Source: Marsupella aquatica (lineage: Eukaryota > Marchantiophyta). From it: a stretch of 64,000 bases of DNA. Location: NCBI GenBank assembly GCA_973895155.1, contig OZ316893.1:13888001-13952000 (forward strand). The letters run 5' to 3'. Positions 49,281 to 59,670 of this stretch are shown here, in pieces. The position numbers and the translations under genes are program-made. The stretch's first letter is position 1, and every line of letters starts with the position of its first letter. The notes beneath the pieces are model-generated. The model was not told the DNA's origin. It saw nothing but the letters and a program-made list of their open reading frames with translations, and ran no database searches.

Positions 49281-51358
49281 AGGTTGGCTAGTATTCAGGT
49301 ATAGAGAAGACCCCACAGCAGCGCAAATGTAGGGACTAAAAAAATGAGAAGGGGACAAGGGGTCGAATAGGACACGGTTCCTCTCTTATTCTGGAGAGTC
49401 TCTGATTAGACCTTCACCTTTTCTCCCAAAACAAATCAAAAACAAATGTGGCCAACCTTGCTGCACCTGCTCCCATGAGGTCTGTCTCCTGGAAATCTCT
49501 TCTACTGAAAGCCAAGGCCTCCTTTTGTGGCCACCTGCCCCTCGACTCCCAATCTGCCTACAGAAGCCCACAGAAATAGCAGCCCGCTGTAAATAAAATT
49601 GGATTCGCTTCAATCTGGAAGGGATCCCCTTCCCTTGCACAGCAGCTCCATATTAAAGCCATGGCCCTTTCAAAAATCCGGGCTCCTGTTGTAATAGGGA
49701 TCCCCTTATACACCCACCGGGGAGTCACGTCCGCAAAAATGACATATCACATGCAACAAAGTAGAGGTTAGTTTTATTGGTTCTGACTTCAAAATATCTG
49801 TTTAAGAACCTGAGAGTCAGTGTTATAAATCTCATTTTTGAGACTTATAAGGATAGGTAGGGTTTTAAAAACCAAACTAATAGGGGTAAAACAATTCCAA
49901 AATTTCCCCAAAGTTTTAGGGTATAAAGTTTTAGTTTCCTCAAAATGTTGCAGGTGATGTGGGGGGCTCCAATTGGTGAGACCCCAGGTATACACTGGGA
50001 CTTGTAATTGAGGGGTCCCCTCTGTGGCAGTGCTCCCCTCCTGGTGTCTTTGCGTGGAAAATTGAAAAAAGGGAATTTTTTTTTTTGCTAGGGTTTCTTC
50101 CTTGTACAGAAGGAGTTTGGTTTGATGAATATAATTGGAAATTTAATATTTTGTTGAAACTGAGAAGGGAGTTAGACAACTCACTTTTTTTAATGGAGTC
50201 TTATTTCAAAGAGACAAAGAAATTTAAGACAAAGACAATTTATTGGGGTAGAAGAGTTAAATGAGAGAAAAGGGGAAGAGAAACCCAGTAAGGAGGCTTT
50301 AAGACAAAGAGCAAAACAAAACTGGAGTGGAATTTAATTTTGACTTAATAAGGAAAGAAGACTTAGAAGAATGAAAGAGTTGATTTCTTTTGCTGACATG
50401 TGGTGAAAGGTAGTTAGATTTTGAGATGGAAAAGGGAAGAAGGAATCCAAGCCTTTGTTTATCGTTCCAAGGAAGCCTTCGTTTATCTTGTCACATCCAC
50501 TTATTGTCGTAGATGAGCTTTTGAGGGTCACATACAAAATTCAATTTTATGCATCTAAGTCTAAAGCAACAACACACTTTGGTAATGTGCTATACCTGAA
50601 AGGATTGAGCTGGACCCCTGTTTATGATCTAATGTGCTGATGTGGCCACATGTGTTGCCAAAGACTTAGAACTAACTTCTCATTGGTCAGGAAAGAGTCA
50701 TTTGTCTCCATGAATGCCCTAAAAATTCAGGTTGAATGACAATATCAAGGCTCAATAATGAGCCTCACACACTTCCTGCCAGTGACAACTCTAGCTGCCC
50801 ACAAAGAAGCCCGATCACAATTTTGTCTGTGTGAAACCTTTTGAATGAACCCCACTTTTGGGCAGGGTTCTGTTACAAAAGAAAGTGGTGCCCAACCAGA
50901 CTTGAACCCAAACACCTGTCACAGTCAACTCTGCTAGCACAACATCTGTTGCACTGCAAGTGTCTTTCACTTCTTCTACTTATGTCCTTTTTGGGGTCGT
51001 GCAATGGCGGCGGGCAGTCAGCAGCAACCTCCCTAGTCATATGGGACTATGCATTAATTACCATTAGTATTATCAATGGCGCTAAATTAACCTTACTCTG
51101 CAGTTTCTCCATGAATGCCCTGCAAATCACAAAGAGTCAATCACTCTTCTCCATCAGTGGCCACAACTACAAAGAGGAGTCTGCATTTTTCTTTTTCTCT
51201 ATGAATGCCTCTATTAAGGCCCAACTTGTATGTGGCAGCCCTGAAGAAAGCGATGTGGTTTGCAAAACCCTCTGCAAAAAGCAAATATAGATTGATAACA
51301 AGATCTTCTGCACTGTAAAGTTTGCTTTTGTTTTATTATGAAATCAAAGGTCAAGACC
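49281..51358. other. intergenic stretch without supported genes
   Basis: No coding signal beyond short overlapping frames; the largest, 50841-51290 plus (149 codons), has no domain and low-complexity Ser/Cys/Leu content. Related motifs TCTCCATGAATGCCCT occur at 50707, 51107 and (partial) 51197, suggesting a small repeat. Confidence 0.4.
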
Positions 51359-51560
51359 TCAAGGGTTGGAAAGTTTCCAGCCCTTGCCCTTGGATTCCAC
51401 AAATATTTCCGTTAGGTTGGGACTTCAAGGGACGGAAAGTTTCTGACCCTTGCCCTTGCCCTTGCCCTTGGGATTCCACAAATATTTCAGTCAGGTTGGG
51501 ACTTCAAGGGACTGAAAGCTTACCCTTGCCCTTGGGATTCCACAAATATTGCTGTCAGGC
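51359..51560 (+). repeat. three-unit tandem repeat, about 65-80 bp period
   Basis: Units start near 51359, 51423 and 51502 with (CT)TCAAGGG and share GGAAAGTTTC, CCCTTGCCCTTG, GATTCCACAAATATT and CAGGTTGGGAC. The CCTTG hexamer block is expanded in the middle copy (CCCTTG four times). It is a minisatellite in non-genic DNA. Confidence 0.85.
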
Positions 51561-51832
51561 ATGACACAGGAGGGGGTTCGGGCACATAAAAGCTCACTCT
51601 TATGCTGACATAATTATTTGAAGTTGAGGGCCACATACTTAAGAACCCTGGACATGCAAGTTGGGCCTAATAATTTCAAAGAATGGGTGGTTCAGGCTAG
51701 TCTCTAGTATTGAGCGGAGGCTTTACCCCCCTTATATCTGTCCTCACCACCTTCTTTTGACAGAGGGTGTCTGTTGCACCCAGGCTTTCACTCTCCTTTG
51801 TAGGGTTGCGAGAGTTGGTTTTTGGGTTTCTA

Positions 51833-52176
51833 TGTTAGATATTGCTCTAGTCTTGTGACTCATAAGCTAACCACAGTTAGTCTAACTCGGGTTAGGACTT
51901 AGCTAAAGTTAGCGGTAGTGCTGTTGTGCATATAGCCAGGGCTGATGCCAAACCCTGGTGGAACTTAGGCTCATTGTTACGGAGCTAGTTGAGAGATAGG
52001 GAGAGCTTGTGCTGTGGATGCTTGGTATGACCGGTCGGTCTAGAGTGCAGTAAAGCTCTTGTGTGTTCCCGTGGACGTAGCCTCATGTGGAGGTGAACCA
52101 CGTATCTCTCTGTGTCAACTATTGTGCGTTGGATGGTTTATGGGCTTGCCGTTGCGAATGTCATCTATGCTCGACA
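51833..52176 (+). repeat. solo copia LTR, 344 bp, with TTCTA target duplication
   Basis: It begins TGTTAGATATTGCTCTAG and ends GCTCGACA. TTCTA flanks both ends (51828-51832 and 52177-52181). It is the same length as, and the closest relative of, the inverted LTR at 63189-63532. It contains CAGTAAAGCTCTTGTGTG and GTGGACGTAGCCTCATG, likely around the polyadenylation region. No internal domain is attached. Confidence 0.93.
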
Positions 52177-52384
52177 TTCTAGACAGATTCCACTTTGTGA
52201 CCCTCTTATGTAGTGTACTTTGGAGCACTACGTGTGCTTTTCAGTTCTCCGCCCAGTGGGGTGTTTACTTAGTCTTCTCGACTATTTTGTGGGTTCTGTG
52301 TAGTCTGTCTTTGTTCCTTTGTTCTGTGGGGGACTCCTTCGGTTGTTGGACCCTTTGGTCTTCTTTGGGCCTTCTCCCGTCCCG

Positions 52385-52402
52385 CCCCCCCCCCCCCCCC
52401 CC
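52385..52402. repeat. 18-bp poly-C run
   Basis: An uninterrupted run of C followed by TTTATGAG. Its length may vary between individuals or assemblies. Confidence 0.9.
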
Positions 52403-52570
52403 TTTATGAGAGTGTCTCAATCTTTGTGCTTCTTGTTTGTAATCCAGGCTATTGACTGCAAAAATAGTAGCCAGGAAGTGGTTTTTCTGGCACAGGGGGG
52501 TGGAACTTTGAGAGAGGGCTCCTAGCAAGTAGGTCTCCCATCTGCAAAAAAGCCTGGACAAAAAAGTGCA

Positions 52571-52636
52571 GTCCCCAAGTAGGTTTACCACACATTTTAA
52601 GTCGTCCCCAAGTAGGTTTACCACACATTTTAAGTC
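52571..52636 (+). repeat. 33-bp unit, two tandem copies
   Basis: GTCCCCAAGTAGGTTTACCA and the following 13 bases occur twice without interruption (52571-52603 and 52604-52636). The flanks repeat AAGTAGGT again at 52528, so the unit is locally amplified. Confidence 0.9.
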
Positions 52637-52847
52637 TGTGTCCTGCACCGCAAAGTCTCAGCCCGGCTAAAGACCCGCATCTTTTAATTAACGTTTAAGA
52701 CGCCCTATTGGGAAACTTTGCCATTGGGTAACTCCTGCCTTCCGAGTAGGCCCTCATAGTTTGGCACACACTGATATTTAGTGCCTCCCTACAGTAGTAC
52801 ACTCAATGCGAAGCAGCTCGTGTCGGTGATGTCATGCTCTCCCCTCG

Positions 52848-52880
52848 CCCCCTCCCCTCCCCTCCCCTCCCCTCCCCTCT
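52848..52880 (+). repeat. (CCCCT)n run
   Basis: About six CCCCT units. It lies in the GC-rich part upstream of the lumenal-protein gene. Open frames in this place are low-complexity Pro/Leu. Confidence 0.9.
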
Positions 52881-53072
52881 CAGCAGCCAGACACCGCTCT
52901 CGAAGTGTCAAACTCGCAGCTCAGCAGGAGGCAGCCATGCAGCCCGACGCCCGAACCAGTTCCATGCCGCCCAAATCCCTGCCTCAACACGATACACGTT
53001 GCGCTCTGGCAATCCGGGATTCTCTCTCGTTCGCGTGGCAAGCGGACCAAAGCAAAACGCGTTCACGCAGGT

Positions 53073-53140
53073 GTCTTTTAAGATAATTAAATCGGAGTTG
53101 AGGGAAGTCTTTTAAGATAATTAAATCGGAGTTGAGGGAA
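53073..53140 (+). repeat. perfect 34-bp tandem duplication
   Basis: A 34-base unit beginning GTCTTTTAAGATAATTAAAT is present twice in a row, followed by a partial third (TCGGAGTT at 53149). No mismatch is seen, so it is recent. Confidence 0.9.
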
Positions 53141-53539
53141 TCGGGGAAATCGGAGTTCAGGTCGTGAATTCGCATCACACTGCAAAATTGTATCCGTTGG
53201 CAGGAAAGCAGAGAAAGGTAGGATGGAAGGAGAATTTTTTTGAATTTGAGCGACTGAGGGGAGAGCATGAATGAATGGAGCAATGTGATGCGGCGGTCAC
53301 CGCTGACGTAACCGAGATTCGACGGCCGGGGAGTTCTGTAATAATAAGTTCCTGTTGCTTGTCGTCGTTGCGCTTTGTGAATTACTTTACCCATCAATGT
53401 GCTCGAACAGTGGTTTTGTCTGAACTACTGGGCCTTAGAATTCACAGAAAAGTTGTTTGGGACCTTGATTCTTGACCTAGCTACAGGAGCTTCTGTGGTC
53501 AGCCACCCGCCCGCTGGTTGATTCCTCGCTTCCCAACCT

Positions 53540-53707
53540 TTTGCTTGCTAGCCTGAGCGAATCTGCTTTGTCACGCCTCTGATGAATCTCTTGCGTTCCG
53601 GTCTCCCCCTGAATTCATTTCCCTTTGCTTGCTAGCCTGAGCGAATCTGCCTTGTCACGTCTCTGATGAATCTCTTGCGTTCAAGTCTCCCCCTGAATTC
53701 ATTTCCC
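53540..53707 (+). repeat. 84-bp tandem duplication with a duplicated short upstream frame
   Basis: The 84-base unit starting TTTGCTTGCTAGCCTGAGCG occurs at 53540-53623 and 53624-53707 with about four differences. Each copy carries ATGAATCTCTTGCGTTC, an in-frame start (MNLLRS). It lies about 600 bases before the lumenal-protein start; whether it is in the transcript is unknown. Confidence 0.85.
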
Positions 53708-54308
53708 CGTCCCCACGAAGGAGCGAGAGCTACAGTACATGTTGTAAAACTAATAAAGAAAAATTTACGGACCGTGCAGGACGGACGAACTGGACATTTG
53801 GGACCCGTCCAACGTTCCAGGTGGTGGTTCTCATTTCTCGCCTGGGTCCCGAGCCAATCGTGGTGGAGGGATTGATTTGTAAGTGGCAGCCGCCTAGCCA
53901 GTCCCCGCGGGACTTCGATACATTGTGTGAACGGACCCGAACCTCCAGACAGACTTCCTTTCGCGGGATTCTTGCTTCAATTTGTAGGACTCTTCCACCC
54001 AGTTCGTCTCGGTCCTGTTGCGTGCTTTAGGGGACCTGCTCCGCGGGCTTACTCACCTTCTTAGGGTTCTTTCTGCGGGTAGAATTGCTCGTCTTTCCAA
54101 CGCGTGCTTACGGTGGTGCCTTCAGTTTGGATCTCGTCATGCAATAACTTCTACTCTGTCAATTTTTTGCATGCCGATTTGGTATATTTGTTTCATAAGC
54201 CGTAGGTAATTTGACAGTTCGACTAGAGCTGAGAACAACAAGGTTAGAAGTTTCCAACATCGCACCTCGTTGTGAGCAGCAGGCAGTTCCGCCCTGTCGA
54301 CAGGAACC

Positions 54309-56124
54309 ATGGCAGTCTCTATTTGCTGCCAGAGCCAAAATTCACATGTCATGGGAAGCACAAGCACAAATCTTAGCAGGATTTCTCCTTCCAGCGTTGA
54401 ATCCGCTGCTCCAAGTCTCAAGTCTGCCGCTCCTCCACGAGAGACCGTGTCTAGCAACTGCCCGCCTTCAATTGCCTTGCCAAACAAGCTGAAATTTGAC
54501 GATAGCGTTGAGAGCTCCAGGTATGTTTTTCGTTCCATTTGCTTCTCGCTGTTCCGAAGCTTTTAGACTAAACACTGCTGCAATTCTGAGTCACTGAAAT
54601 GTTTTTTCAGAAAGATGTCGCTGCGTTCCTCTGATTTCATCTCCCAAGTTGTCGTCCATGTAATTCCTTGATTCTTTCATCCAATAGCAAAGATTCGAGT
54701 TTGAGGGCGTCGTAAAGTCCTTCCGTTTGTTTTGCTGGGTCAGACATCCTGATGGAAACTTATCCTAACAGTTTTCCAGAGTGAACGGGAAGTGACCTCG
54801 GTTGTAGTCGGTATACTGTTCTCCTCGCCATGAAAGGCTGGAAGTCATAGAGAGGTAGGAAACTGACAGATATTGTCGGGACGTCTCGATATGATTTACT
54901 GGAATGTGAAGTCTCGATCTGTTCTAGAAAACTTCAACGCTTGTGATGGTGTCGTTATGGTTGGTACGAAGCGAGCGATGGGGGACTGTTCTGAGGCGAG
55001 GGTCAGTCTGTTTACTATCTTATCCGTCCTCGTGAACAGCTGGGTCTTACATGCGCACAGGGCCATCCCGGCAGAGCAATTTAATATCGCCTATCAGTAC
55101 CTTTTACCGGATCACTGGTGTTGCTGAACTGAGAATTCTTGTTGTCGATGTCGTCACACGGTCATGTCGAGAGATTTGCGGCAGTGGACTACCGTCCTGT
55201 AATTGCATCTTCGACAGTTTGTTCGTCTTCAGAAGGGCTCTGGTTCCAGTTTGTTACTTTGAAATGTTGTCAAATTTCGAAAGATGTCGCTCAATCTAGA
55301 TCCCCGAAATCTCAGGAAATTTGAGTATTTGCCCAGTCTACGTGAGGACACTGAAATAATTATCACAATCTCCGTTCCAAAATAATTATCACTATCTCCG
55401 TTCCGAATAATAGTTTGGTTTTCTCCTGGGAAAGAACCATAGCCTTCGATCATACAAGGAGACATAGTGAAATTTGCCTTCCTTCCCTCACGCGTCAACT
55501 CGTCTCAAAGTGAATTACTCCCACTTCTGGACAATTAACCGGACTATTTGTTGAGATTTCGCCTTGGAACCTGATTGTCCTCGTCTAACTGTACTGCTTG
55601 TACTATCCAGATGTCGCTAATTTGATCTTCTTTTACTTCCCTGCAGATTTGGACGGTGGGGAACTCTGGCTGCTGCAGTGGCTGTTAGTGTATCCCTTGC
55701 TGCAGCTCCAGCAGTTATGGCAAGGGAACGAGAGGTGTCCTCTGGTGGCATGATCACACACTCTACTACAGGGGACCTTAGCTTAAGCATAGCTATTCCA
55801 ATTCCAGATCCTGAAACATGGGTGTACTCACAGTATGGATTTTTGGCTCCTCCTCCTCGGGCTGGAGGGGAAGTCGCAGTTAATTCGAATTACCAAGGAG
55901 GCTGCCCCGCATGGCAGCCTAGCCAGTTCGAGATGATAGTCCCGGACGGTGTGCACCCCAAGCACAACCCGAGGCATGGAAGCGTGTGGCCTGCTCTCTA
56001 CATGCTGGAAGAAGCAACCATTCAGTACCCTGCCTTTGATTCGGCCGATCCTACTGTACAGTATGCCTCACTCATCGACGTGCTCGTGAGGCTGGAGGCT
56101 GGTCTGAGTTGCTTCAGTTTGTAA
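54309..56124 (+). CDS. probable thylakoid-lumen protein of unknown function
   Basis: Two exons, 54309-54520 and 55647-56124, join at CAG|GTATG and CCCTGCAG with phase preserved, giving 229 residues. Residues 1-71 are Ser/Ala/Pro-rich with few acidic residues, like a plastid transit peptide. Residues 77-96 (TLAAAVAVSVSLAAA...AVMA) form a hydrophobic stretch ending in an Ala-x-Ala-like cleavage site, as in thylakoid-lumen precursors. A lone Arg-x-Trp precedes it, not twin Arg. The mature part of about 133 residues includes SIAIPIPDPETWVYSQYGF, GGCPAWQPSQFEMIVPDG and GSVWPALYMLEEATIQYP. I do not recognise the family. The frame continuity and bipartite leader support a real gene; function is unassigned. 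Its 5' region holds several tandem repeats. Confidence 0.75.
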
Positions 56125-58253
56125 AAGATTGTAGATCGTTGTGATATTCGCGGCAATTGTGTACTTGGAGGCTGTCGATGAATTTACTGTTTTTGTACCT
56201 GGACAACTCTTACAACTTACGAAAAACTTCATTTGAGCGGATTGGCACCTTGTCGAACAGGGAGGATTCATTTCTGGGCTATATTCTTCGGTGAGGCCGA
56301 ATTGGCGTCCGTTGCTACATTTCCTTTTAGTGGTTGTGACTTCTCTCGGACACATATGCAAGAGGAGAAGCCGGCAATTTTAAAAATTTGGTGAAAATAC
56401 ATTGGTCAATCAGATCCTTCCAGGCAAGCATTACAACAAGGGTACATCATGTTGGTGTATTGCTGCACCTCTGTGTCCGGAGACGATGTATGTCTTTGAG
56501 GCGATTGATTGGTTCCCAATTTGTGGCTATCTTGGCACAGTTACAGAGGTGCTTGAACTCGGAACTTTTCTGCACCGGTTAATTTGGAAGGATCTATGTA
56601 AACTTGTGGAGACTTGATTCGTTGATATTGATATGATGGATCAGGCCATTATTTGACTTCAATAGTATGCTTCTTAGTTACGAAAATTGTTGAACATGCA
56701 TTTGGAGGCTGGAAAATCTACCTTAGGTACTCTGATTCTTTTGTAAAGATGTGCCGCAGGCACTTTCAGCGGCACAAGCATACAACCTGCGATTATTTTG
56801 TTTGTACTATATTCACAACATTGGATTGCCCTCGCATTCAGTGGGGAAGCTGTAGTAATTAGTTACGAAGTAGTATATCAAGCGCTCTGGGATCCTAGTT
56901 AAGAGAGATCCTTGTTAAGAGAAGAATCATTGATTGTACATTATCTGTATATATAAATGGATAAGTTAATGGCATCTGAATGGCAACGTTCAGATCTTTT
57001 GATATCGGTGTTACGAGAAGAGACGTTCTCTGTGGTGCAGTCACAAGTACATTTGTAAGAGCATTAGTCACAAATAGTGATAAGCTGGTGTAGTGCACAT
57101 TAGAAGGAGCTTTTCTAGCGATAATGATAAGCTGGTGTAGTTCCTTCTAATGTCGAGGTAGTCTGCTTCCAAGTTTTGAATCTGTAGTTAGTGTAGTTTC
57201 TCTCTGTGACTGTTTCCCGTCTCGGCGAGAAGTGGTCAATCATAGTTTTTGGTAATCTAGTTCTGTCCTGCCGAAGAGGAGAGTTTTCTCCTTGCATTTT
57301 GAGTCGGGTGGTTGGTCTCATCGAATGTTTTTCCTCTAGGCAATTAGCCGTCTGTGAACTCCCTAGGCTCTATTTGAATGCGTCTCTTCCGAGACGAGGT
57401 TCGAATTATGATATAACACGCACGAAATATATCTAGAGTAGATGCGTGATTCAAATGACAAATATCCGAAGGCTGTTCCAGGATGAGCCAGCTATGTACG
57501 AACTAGGTGGCAAATAATCATAAGAAACAGATCTTCGGTTTGTTGCCAGGATCTTGGTTATTTCACCCAAATCGTCAGTAGAAATGTGTTTGACTAAACT
57601 TATGATTGTACCCGTTTTTACCATACTGTATAGGTTTTCTCCTTAGTTGAATCTCCGTACTGGTCAGCCCTTTCTGATCAAGTCCATAGGTTTGTCATCC
57701 ATAGGTTTGGTTTATCTCTATTGGGAGACGGGTCTCATTTCATTAAGTATTCTCCATTACATGGGTATAGCAAATTAGAATATCATAAAGGTGCAGTGGG
57801 TCTGCTCAAAATGGGAATCTGAGGGAGCCTAAAAACTTCTCATCATGGTTTTTCTTCCTAGCGATGATCACTAGAAATACAACACAGGTCTGCGAGGAGA
57901 GTCAGTCTGCCTCTTTGTTTATTAAAAGCAAAAGGATCCGAAATGATTGTGACTCTTCGACACAATTCATTTCAACAATTGAGGTGACACGATGTGATCA
58001 GGCACAATCAATTTTTGACATACAAGAAAATGAAGGTCCCACACAGTACATACAAATTTGCCGACATTCTTCAGCCGATTTTGCACCTTCGACACAAAGA
58101 ATTTTCAGAATGGAGTGACAGAAAGTTTGATAAGGCAGAATTAATTTTTGACAGATAAGAAAATGGAAGTCCCAGACTGTGTTCATCCTAGATTGCTGAA
58201 ATTTAGCAGACAAAGTTTTCCAGTCACTCTACGATGTGTAGAGCTGGAAGTTC
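56125..58253. other. intergenic region between the lumenal-protein and bL17 genes
   Basis: No coding frame is supported. A 12-bp inverted repeat (ACATTAGAAGGA, 57097-57108, and its complement, 57142-57153) sits beside a GATAAGCTGGTGTAG duplication. A diverged direct repeat (AATTTTTGACA...AAGAAAATG...GTCCCA) occurs at about 58005-58044 and 58141-58178. The 3' ends of both flanking transcripts, which converge, should lie here. Confidence 0.45.
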
Positions 58254-59201
58254 TCAGACAAGCTCGATGAAGGCCATAGGTGCATTGTCCCCTCTTCTAG
58301 GCATAGTACGAATAATGCGAGTGTATCCTCCATTCCTCTCACCATACCTATCCGGAACTTCAGCGAAGATGGAATGCACAAGCTGCTTATCATAGATGAA
58401 TCCCAGAGCCTGACGCCGCTGGTGCAATGAACCACCTTTAGCAAGTGTGATCATGTGATCCACATATTTCCTCATGGCCCTAGCACGGGTCTTTGTAGTT
58501 TTGATCCTTCCATGTCTCAAAAGCTCTGTAGTCAGACCCCTAAGAAGAGCCTTCCTTTGATCCGCTGGTCGTCCAAGCTTCGGCACGTGCCTTCCATGCC
58601 GCATAGCGAACCATTTTGATCCGTTTCCAACACCGAAGCTGAGAGTGCCGAATGCAGACTCTGCACAGTGAGAGGAGACAGTCAGTGACAATTCCGAGGA
58701 CATTCCACCTCAAGAGTAGCGCTGCCCTACTGAACTCCAAATCCTCCAGAAATCAGCCCTAAACCAAATTCACCAGACTTAGACTGGATCCTAAGCTGAG
58801 AAAAAAACATACGCATAAATGAAAAAGAAATCACAATTTTGAAATATTTCAAAAAAAAAGTCTCTCCGGCTAAGATCATGAAAACCTCATCGCACAGCAA
58901 ACCAAGGAGGCCAATTGAGAGAAGCAGCTAACCAGCGAGAGTCACAAACAAGAGACGCACCTCTACGCAGGGGCAGACAGCCAGAGGTCGAACGCAATCC
59001 AGACGACGATGCTCCGAAGGCCGGGATAGCTCTCAATGGGAGCACTCTGCCTCTCCCCACCACGGCGACATTCGATGATGCGCGCACGGAACGAACACAG
59101 GATGACGATGATGAAGAAGATGAGGCAGAGAATCCACGAGTTGGGGTCGAGGTCGGCAGTGCTGCACCGAGAGCTGCTAAGCAGAACGCGCCCCCTGCCA
59201 T
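58254..59201 (-). CDS. RPL17: plastid large-subunit ribosomal protein bL17
   Basis: Two exons on the minus strand, 59201-58961 and 58660-58254, join at AGAG|GTGCGT and CACTGTGCAG with the frame kept, giving 215 residues (Arabidopsis plastid RPL17 has 211). Residues 1 to about 98 are Ser/Ala-rich and poor in acidic residues, a plastid transit peptide. The bL17 domain runs 100-215, from [13 protein letters not shown] through [36 protein letters not shown] and [15 protein letters not shown] to IELV. bL17 binds 23S rRNA domains near the peptide exit tunnel. The nuclear-encoded precursor acts in chloroplast translation. The unspliced frame (start at 58703) would lack the transit peptide and is not the gene start. 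No defect is seen. Confidence 0.95.
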
Positions 59202-59338
59202 AGCTCCACCTTCTGCTCGATTCTGCAGCTTTGTTGTTTATCCTCTCACCGAACATCCAACACTGAAAACGAGAAACGGAAGCTCGAATGGACAGAAACG
59301 CTTTACACCTGCTACTCGCGTGCTTACACACAAAATTT

Positions 59339-59670
59339 ACAGTGTCACATTACTCCTTGAACCTTACAGTCATGAACTTGAAGAAGTGTAAGAGCATCCC
59401 CCAAACTTTTTATTTTTATTTTTAAAATTTTGAAGGGGAAACCCCACAGAAAGGGAAGAGTTAGTCACAATAGTTGAATCTAAGACCTATCATTCTCTAC
59501 TCAAGTGACTTACCACAAAGTCATGCCTCTCTGGGCTCATCCCACAAGCTCATCCCACAAACTTTACATTGTGATGAAATGGAAGTTTAAGAGCGTCCCA
59601 CAAACTTCAGAGTGTCACAATACTCCTGGAAACTTGGAGTGCCATGAGATGGAAGTGTAGGAGCATAGCG
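59339..59670 (+). repeat. diverged repeat units upstream of bL17
   Basis: AGTGTCACA(T/A)TACTCCT...GAA.TT...AGTGTA(A/G)GAGCAT recurs at about 59339-59396 and 59611-59668, with a partial unit near 59572 (TGATGAAATGGAAGTTTAAG). The units are non-coding and likely part of a dispersed family. Confidence 0.6.

Noticed and set aside
48907-49358. Several 80-116-codon frames, Phe/Ser/Pro-rich or Lys-rich
   Set aside because: They reflect the purine/pyrimidine skew of the tract, not coding.
52781-53115. Pro/Ser-rich frames over the CCCCT run
   Set aside because: Low-complexity sequence and promoter-like position; no domain.
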